Part shown: piece after piece, positions 60,693-64,000 of the stretch
How positions within the stretch are numbered: position 1 is the first letter of the stretch
Layout: the number at the start of each line of letters is the position of its first letter
Assembly (NCBI RefSeq): GCF_007096885.1
Contig: NZ_VJNO01000028.1
Coordinates: 32,177-96,176 of the forward strand
Direction of reading: 5' to 3'
From: Streptomyces sp. 130
Lineage (GTDB): Bacteria; Actinomycetota; Actinomycetes; Streptomycetales; Streptomycetaceae
DNA length: 64,000 nucleotides
Notes under the pieces: generated by a model
Told to the model about the DNA's origin: nothing
What the model saw: the letters and a program-made list of their open reading frames with translations, nothing else
Database searches by the model: none
Program-made: the position numbers and the translations under genes

Positions 60693-61106
60693 CTAGCCGA
60701 GGGTCTGGGCGGCGGTCGGCGAGGAGTCGCGCAGGAACGCCGAGCAGCGCTCGTACTCCTCCTGCTCGCCGATGGCCTGCGCGGCCCGTGCGAGGGCGTG
60801 CAGGGCGCGCAGGAAGCCCCGGTTCGGCTCGTGCTCGAACGGCACGGGGCCGTGGCCCTTCCAGCCGGCCCGGCGCAGCGCGTCGAGGCCGCGGTGGTAG
60901 CCGGTGCGTGCGTAGGCGTACGACTCGATGACCCGGCCGCCCTCGAACGCCTCGTCGGCGAGCTGCGCCCAGGCCAGCGAGGAGGTCGGGTACTTCGCGG
61001 CGACGTCGGCGGGCGCGGTGCCCGCGGCGAGCAGTTCGCGCGGCTCCGGGTCGTCGGGCAGGTGGGTCGGGGGCGGGCCCCCGAGCAGGTTCTCGTGGAT
61101 CGACAT
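60693..61106 (-). CDS. DUF3151 protein
   Basis: A 137-residue helical protein starting MSIHENLLGGPPPTHLPDD, with the DUF3151 core WAQLADEAFEGGRVIESYAY and GYHRGLDALRRAGWKGHG. Widely conserved in actinobacteria; function unknown. CACACT lies 6 nt before the ATG and the GGGAG is too close to act as a ribosome site. Own transcription unit with a strong terminator. Confidence 0.9.
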   Translation of the reverse strand: MSIHENLLGGPPPTHLPDDPEPRELLAAGTAPADVAAKYPTSSLAWAQLADEAFEGGRVIESYAYARTGYHRGLDALRRAGWKGHGPVPFEHEPNRGFLRALHALARAAQAIGEQEEYERCSAFLRDSSPTAAQTLG

Positions 61107-61194
61107 GCTCCCAGTGTGCCTGGCACGGGGCCCGCCGCGGACCGGGTGGGCGCGAATCCCGCCCCGGCCCGTGCCTCGCGACTCGCCGCGCCCT

Positions 61195-62715
61195 TCAGCC
61201 CGCGGTGCCCGGCGGGCCGGTCTCCGGCTCGGGTTCCAGTGGCGGGCTCGTGACGCCGCAGTGCATCGCGCACTCGGGCCGCGCGGTGTCGTGCGCGGGG
61301 GCGGGTGTGCGTACGGTCGCCCAGGCGATCAGCGCGCCGAGCACCAGCAGCCCGGCGCACATCGGCATCGCCCGCCGGAACGTCGCGGCGAACTCCCCCG
61401 CGTCCCGGTACGCCTCCGGCCCCATGCCGGCGAGCAGCGGCAGCGCGGCCACCGCGATGAGCCCTGCGGCGCGTGCGGCGGCGTTGTTGATGCCGCTGGC
61501 GAGCCCGGCCCGGCCGGTCTCCACGGAAGCCAGGACGGTCGCGGTGAGGGGCGCCACGACGATGACGAGCCCGACGCCCAGGACGGCCACGGCGGGCAGC
61601 ACGTCGGTCAGGTAGCCCGTGACCGAGTTCGAGCCCGGCCCCACGCGCAGCATCAGCAGCATGCCGGCGGCGGCGGTCAGCGGTCCGGCGGTGAGCGGGA
61701 TGCGCGGGCCGATGCGCTGGCCCAGCTCGCCCGACGCGGCCGAGAACAGCAGCATCAGGAGGGTGGTCGGCAGCAGCGCGGTGCCGGCGCCCAGCGCGGA
61801 GTACCCGGCGACGACCTGGAGCTGGATCGCGGAGAGGAAGAAGTAGCCGCCGAGCGCCGCGTACACGCACAGGGTGACGACGTTGACGGCGGTGAACCGG
61901 CGGGACGCGAACACCGAGGGCGGCAGCATCGGATGCGCCCGCCGCCGTTCGAGCCGGACGAAGGCGGCGCCGAGGAGCACCCCGCCCGCCGCCGACCCGG
62001 TCACTGCCGGGGAGGCACCCTGCTCCGGCGCGCCGATCAGCGCGTACGTCACCAGCGCCAGCGCGAGGGCCCCGAGAGCCGCCCCGGCGACATCGAAGCG
62101 CCCCTGGGCGTCCGGGTCCCGGGACTCCGGTACGTGGCGCAGCGCGACGGGCACGCAGACGGCGGCGAGCGGCAGGTTGAGCAGGAACACCCAGCGCCAG
62201 CCCGGCCCGTCGACGAGCCAGCCGCCCAGGAAGGGCCCCACGGCGGCGCCGACCCCGCCGAACCCGGACCAGAGCCCGACCGCGCGGGCCCGGTCGTCGG
62301 GGTGGAAGCTCGCCTGGATGAGGGCCAGCGAGCCGGGCGTCAGCAGCGCGCCGCCGACCCCCTGGAGGGCGCGGGCGGCGATGAGGACGGGGGCGTTCGG
62401 CGCGAGGCCGCAGACCAGTGATGCGGCGGCGAACCAGATGACGCCGGCCACGAAGACCCGGCGCCGCCCGTAGCGGTCGCCGAGCGCCCCGCCGAGCAGG
62501 ATCAGCCCCGCCAGGGTCAGCATGTAGGCGTTGACGGTCCACTGGAGCGCGGCCAGGTCGGTGCCCAGGTCGTCGCCGATGCGGGGCAGGGCGACGTTGA
62601 TGACGGTGGAGTCGAGCATGGCCATGCTCGACCCGAGCACCGTCGTCAGGACGACCCAGCGCCCGCCGGGGGAGGCCACCCGGATCGCGGGCCCGTCCGC
62701 CTCGCTCTTCTCCAT
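61195..62715 (-). CDS. MFS multidrug exporter (EmrB/QacA, 14 helices)
   Basis: A 506-residue transporter of the DHA2 drug:H+ antiporter family with 14 predicted helices. The loop motif GALGDRYGRRR and the antiporter motif C region ALIQASFHPDDRARAVGLWS, then GFGGVGAAVGPFLGG, are clear. The C-terminal tail is hydrophilic with two Cys/His residues. The ATG at 62715 is chosen; an earlier frame would add 12 residues. The substrate is unknown. Same strand as the aminotransferase, 45 bp downstream of it. Confidence 0.92.
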   Translation of the reverse strand: MEKSEADGPAIRVASPGGRWVVLTTVLGSSMAMLDSTVINVALPRIGDDLGTDLAALQWTVNAYMLTLAGLILLGGALGDRYGRRRVFVAGVIWFAAASLVCGLAPNAPVLIAARALQGVGGALLTPGSLALIQASFHPDDRARAVGLWSGFGGVGAAVGPFLGGWLVDGPGWRWVFLLNLPLAAVCVPVALRHVPESRDPDAQGRFDVAGAALGALALALVTYALIGAPEQGASPAVTGSAAGGVLLGAAFVRLERRRAHPMLPPSVFASRRFTAVNVVTLCVYAALGGYFFLSAIQLQVVAGYSALGAGTALLPTTLLMLLFSAASGELGQRIGPRIPLTAGPLTAAAGMLLMLRVGPGSNSVTGYLTDVLPAVAVLGVGLVIVVAPLTATVLASVETGRAGLASGINNAAARAAGLIAVAALPLLAGMGPEAYRDAGEFAATFRRAMPMCAGLLVLGALIAWATVRTPAPAHDTARPECAMHCGVTSPPLEPEPETGPPGTAG

Positions 62716-62760
62716 GGCCTCAGCATCGTCGCCTCCCGGCCGAAGGGCCACCGGGAGCCC

Positions 62761-63927
62761 TCAGGCGCCGGCCCGGACCGCCTCGATGCCCCGGATCAGC
62801 GCGTCGAGCCCGGCCTCGGCCTTGCTCCGCGCGCACCCCACGTTGAGCCGCACGAAGCCCTCGGCCCCGTACGTGCTGCCCGGCATCACCGCGACGCGCT
62901 CCCGCTCGATCAGGACGCGTTGCAACGCCTCGTCGTCCCGCACGCCCGCGCGCCGCACATCGATCCAGGCCAGGTACCCGGCCTGCGGCGGCTCCCACTC
63001 CAGGGCGGGGAACGCGGTGTTCAGCCGCTCCGCGACCAGGGCCAGGTTCTCGGCGACGTACGCGCGTACCGCGTCCAGCCACGGCCCGCCCTCCCGGTAC
63101 GCGGCGATGTGCGCGGTCAGCGAGAGCACCGCCGGTGAGGCGAGGCCCTCCGCCGTCTCCATCCGGCGCAGGTACTCGGTCCGGTCCTCCGGCCGCCCGA
63201 TGAGGCCGTACGAGCCGGTCAGCGCCGGGAAGTTGAACGACTTCGAGGCCGAGGTGACGACCGCCCAGCGCGCTTCGCCGCCCACCCGGCTCCACGGCAC
63301 GTGCGGGCGCCCGTCGTGCACGAAGTCCGCGTGGATCTCGTCGCTGATCACGGCCACGCCATGGCGCGCGGCGAGCTCGGCCATCCCGGCGAGCTCCTCC
63401 TCCGTCCACACCCGCCCGGACGGGTTGTGCGGGGAGCAGACCACGAGGACCTTGCTGTCCGGCCGCGCGAGCTCCCGTTCCAGCGCGTCCGTGTCTCCCA
63501 GCGGCACGCCCCGCAGCTCGCGCCCGAGCCCGAGGACCGCCTTGCGGAAGCCGTCGTACGTGGGCGTGTGCAGGACGACGCCGTCGCCCTCGGCCGTCCA
63601 CATCTGGAGCAGCTGGGAGAGCTGGCTGAGCACGGACGGGCCGTAGACCAGGCTCCCGGTGTCGATCGCGGTGCCGTACCGCGTCGCGTACCAGTGGGCG
63701 ACGGCCTCCCGGAAGTCGCCCAGCCGCCAGTCCGTGTAACCGAGTACGCCGTGTTCGAGGCGGGCCCGCAGGGCGGCCAGCACCTCGGGGGCGGTCTCGA
63801 AGTCCATGTCGGAGATGGTGAACGGCAGCAGCCCGTCCACCCCGAAGCGGTCCGCGACGCCGTCCCACTGGACGCACCAGGTCCCTCGGCGGTCGGTCAC
63901 GGTGTCGAAGTCGTAGGACGTACTCAC
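62761..63927 (-). CDS. PatB/MalY-type aminotransferase (cystathionine beta-lyase-like)
   Basis: A 388-residue fold-type I PLP enzyme. SPHNPSGRVWT, ISDEIHADFV and SASKSFNFPAL with the PLP lysine are typical of MalY/PatB C-S lyases, which release homocysteine or thiols from cystathionine and cysteine conjugates. GTG 63927 follows GAGGGAA at 9 nt; an upstream ATG at 63981 is less likely. May be co-transcribed with the MFS exporter. Confidence 0.9.
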   Translation of the reverse strand: MSTSYDFDTVTDRRGTWCVQWDGVADRFGVDGLLPFTISDMDFETAPEVLAALRARLEHGVLGYTDWRLGDFREAVAHWYATRYGTAIDTGSLVYGPSVLSQLSQLLQMWTAEGDGVVLHTPTYDGFRKAVLGLGRELRGVPLGDTDALERELARPDSKVLVVCSPHNPSGRVWTEEELAGMAELAARHGVAVISDEIHADFVHDGRPHVPWSRVGGEARWAVVTSASKSFNFPALTGSYGLIGRPEDRTEYLRRMETAEGLASPAVLSLTAHIAAYREGGPWLDAVRAYVAENLALVAERLNTAFPALEWEPPQAGYLAWIDVRRAGVRDDEALQRVLIERERVAVMPGSTYGAEGFVRLNVGCARSKAEAGLDALIRGIEAVRAGA

Positions 63928-63970
63928 AGCTGTTCCCTCGGGTCGTGCGTGGCGGGTCCGGACATGCCGT

Positions 63971-64000
63971 GGGCCCGGCACCCCGAGGGGTGCCGGGCCC
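63971..64000. terminator. Terminator at the right edge
   Basis: GGGCCCGGCACCCC (63971-63984) and its exact complement (63987-64000) form a 14-bp stem that ends at the window boundary. It probably terminates the gene beyond the window. Confidence 0.75.

Overview
The window is high-GC actinobacterial chromosome, almost certainly Streptomyces. It carries wblA beside a PonA2-type penicillin-binding protein, a crp/nth/marP block, tandem family 19 chitinases with chi-type operators, and a kynurenine gene set. Gene orders match what I remember of the S. coelicolor core chromosome. Names rest on reading translated sequence and motifs; no database search was run.

Layout. 1-10.2 kb: end of an unknown gene, a deacetylase-like lipoprotein, a SulP transporter/carbonic anhydrase fusion, acs, nhaA, a holin-family membrane protein and an epoxide-hydrolase-like protein. 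10.5-24.2 kb: MarP-type protease, Nudix, nth, crp, metallo-beta-lactamase-fold protein, second Nudix, RidA, DUF4177, two Get3/ArsA-like ATPases, wblA, a bifunctional penicillin-binding protein, YqeY and a metallophosphoesterase. This order closely follows Mycobacterium tuberculosis Rv3667-Rv3683 as I recall it. 24.3-31.5 kb: tRNA-Pro(CGG), then a 7-kb accessory segment (truncated ArsR gene, spo0M, terB-like, M56 peptidase + blaI, tatA, serine hydrolase, TetR). It ends at a 45-nt near-copy of the tRNA 3' half plus a diverged copy of its terminator hairpin, which looks like an old attachment-site duplication. Three copies of a TCTAC-N6-GTAGA palindrome sit before spo0M, terB and tatA and suggest a small BlaI regulon.

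31.8-45.7 kb: GDSL esterase, methyltransferase, S9 peptidase, SURF1, an ECF sigma factor with a co-encoded membrane protein, asd-ask (with a possible internal start for the aspartokinase beta subunit), DUF5063, recR, ebfC, a SLATT-like protein, a conserved hypothetical and a GntR regulator. 45.8-53 kb: a receptor-like Ser/Thr kinase, an extra sliding clamp (DnaN paralogue), two GH19 chitinases and purA. The upstream chitinase appears to start at CTG, so a normal start-codon search would reduce it to its last 141 residues. 53-64 kb: DAG-kinase-like protein, P450 behind a two-component system, formamidase-like hydrolase + kynU + tryptophan 2,3-dioxygenase, DUF3151, an MFS exporter and a PatB/MalY aminotransferase.

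The most novel-looking signals are the putative BlaI/M56-controlled spo0M-terB-tatA module, the tRNA-Pro duplication enclosing it, the CTG-start chitinase, and the number of genes whose start codon follows a TANNNT element by 6-7 nt (leaderless mRNA pattern).
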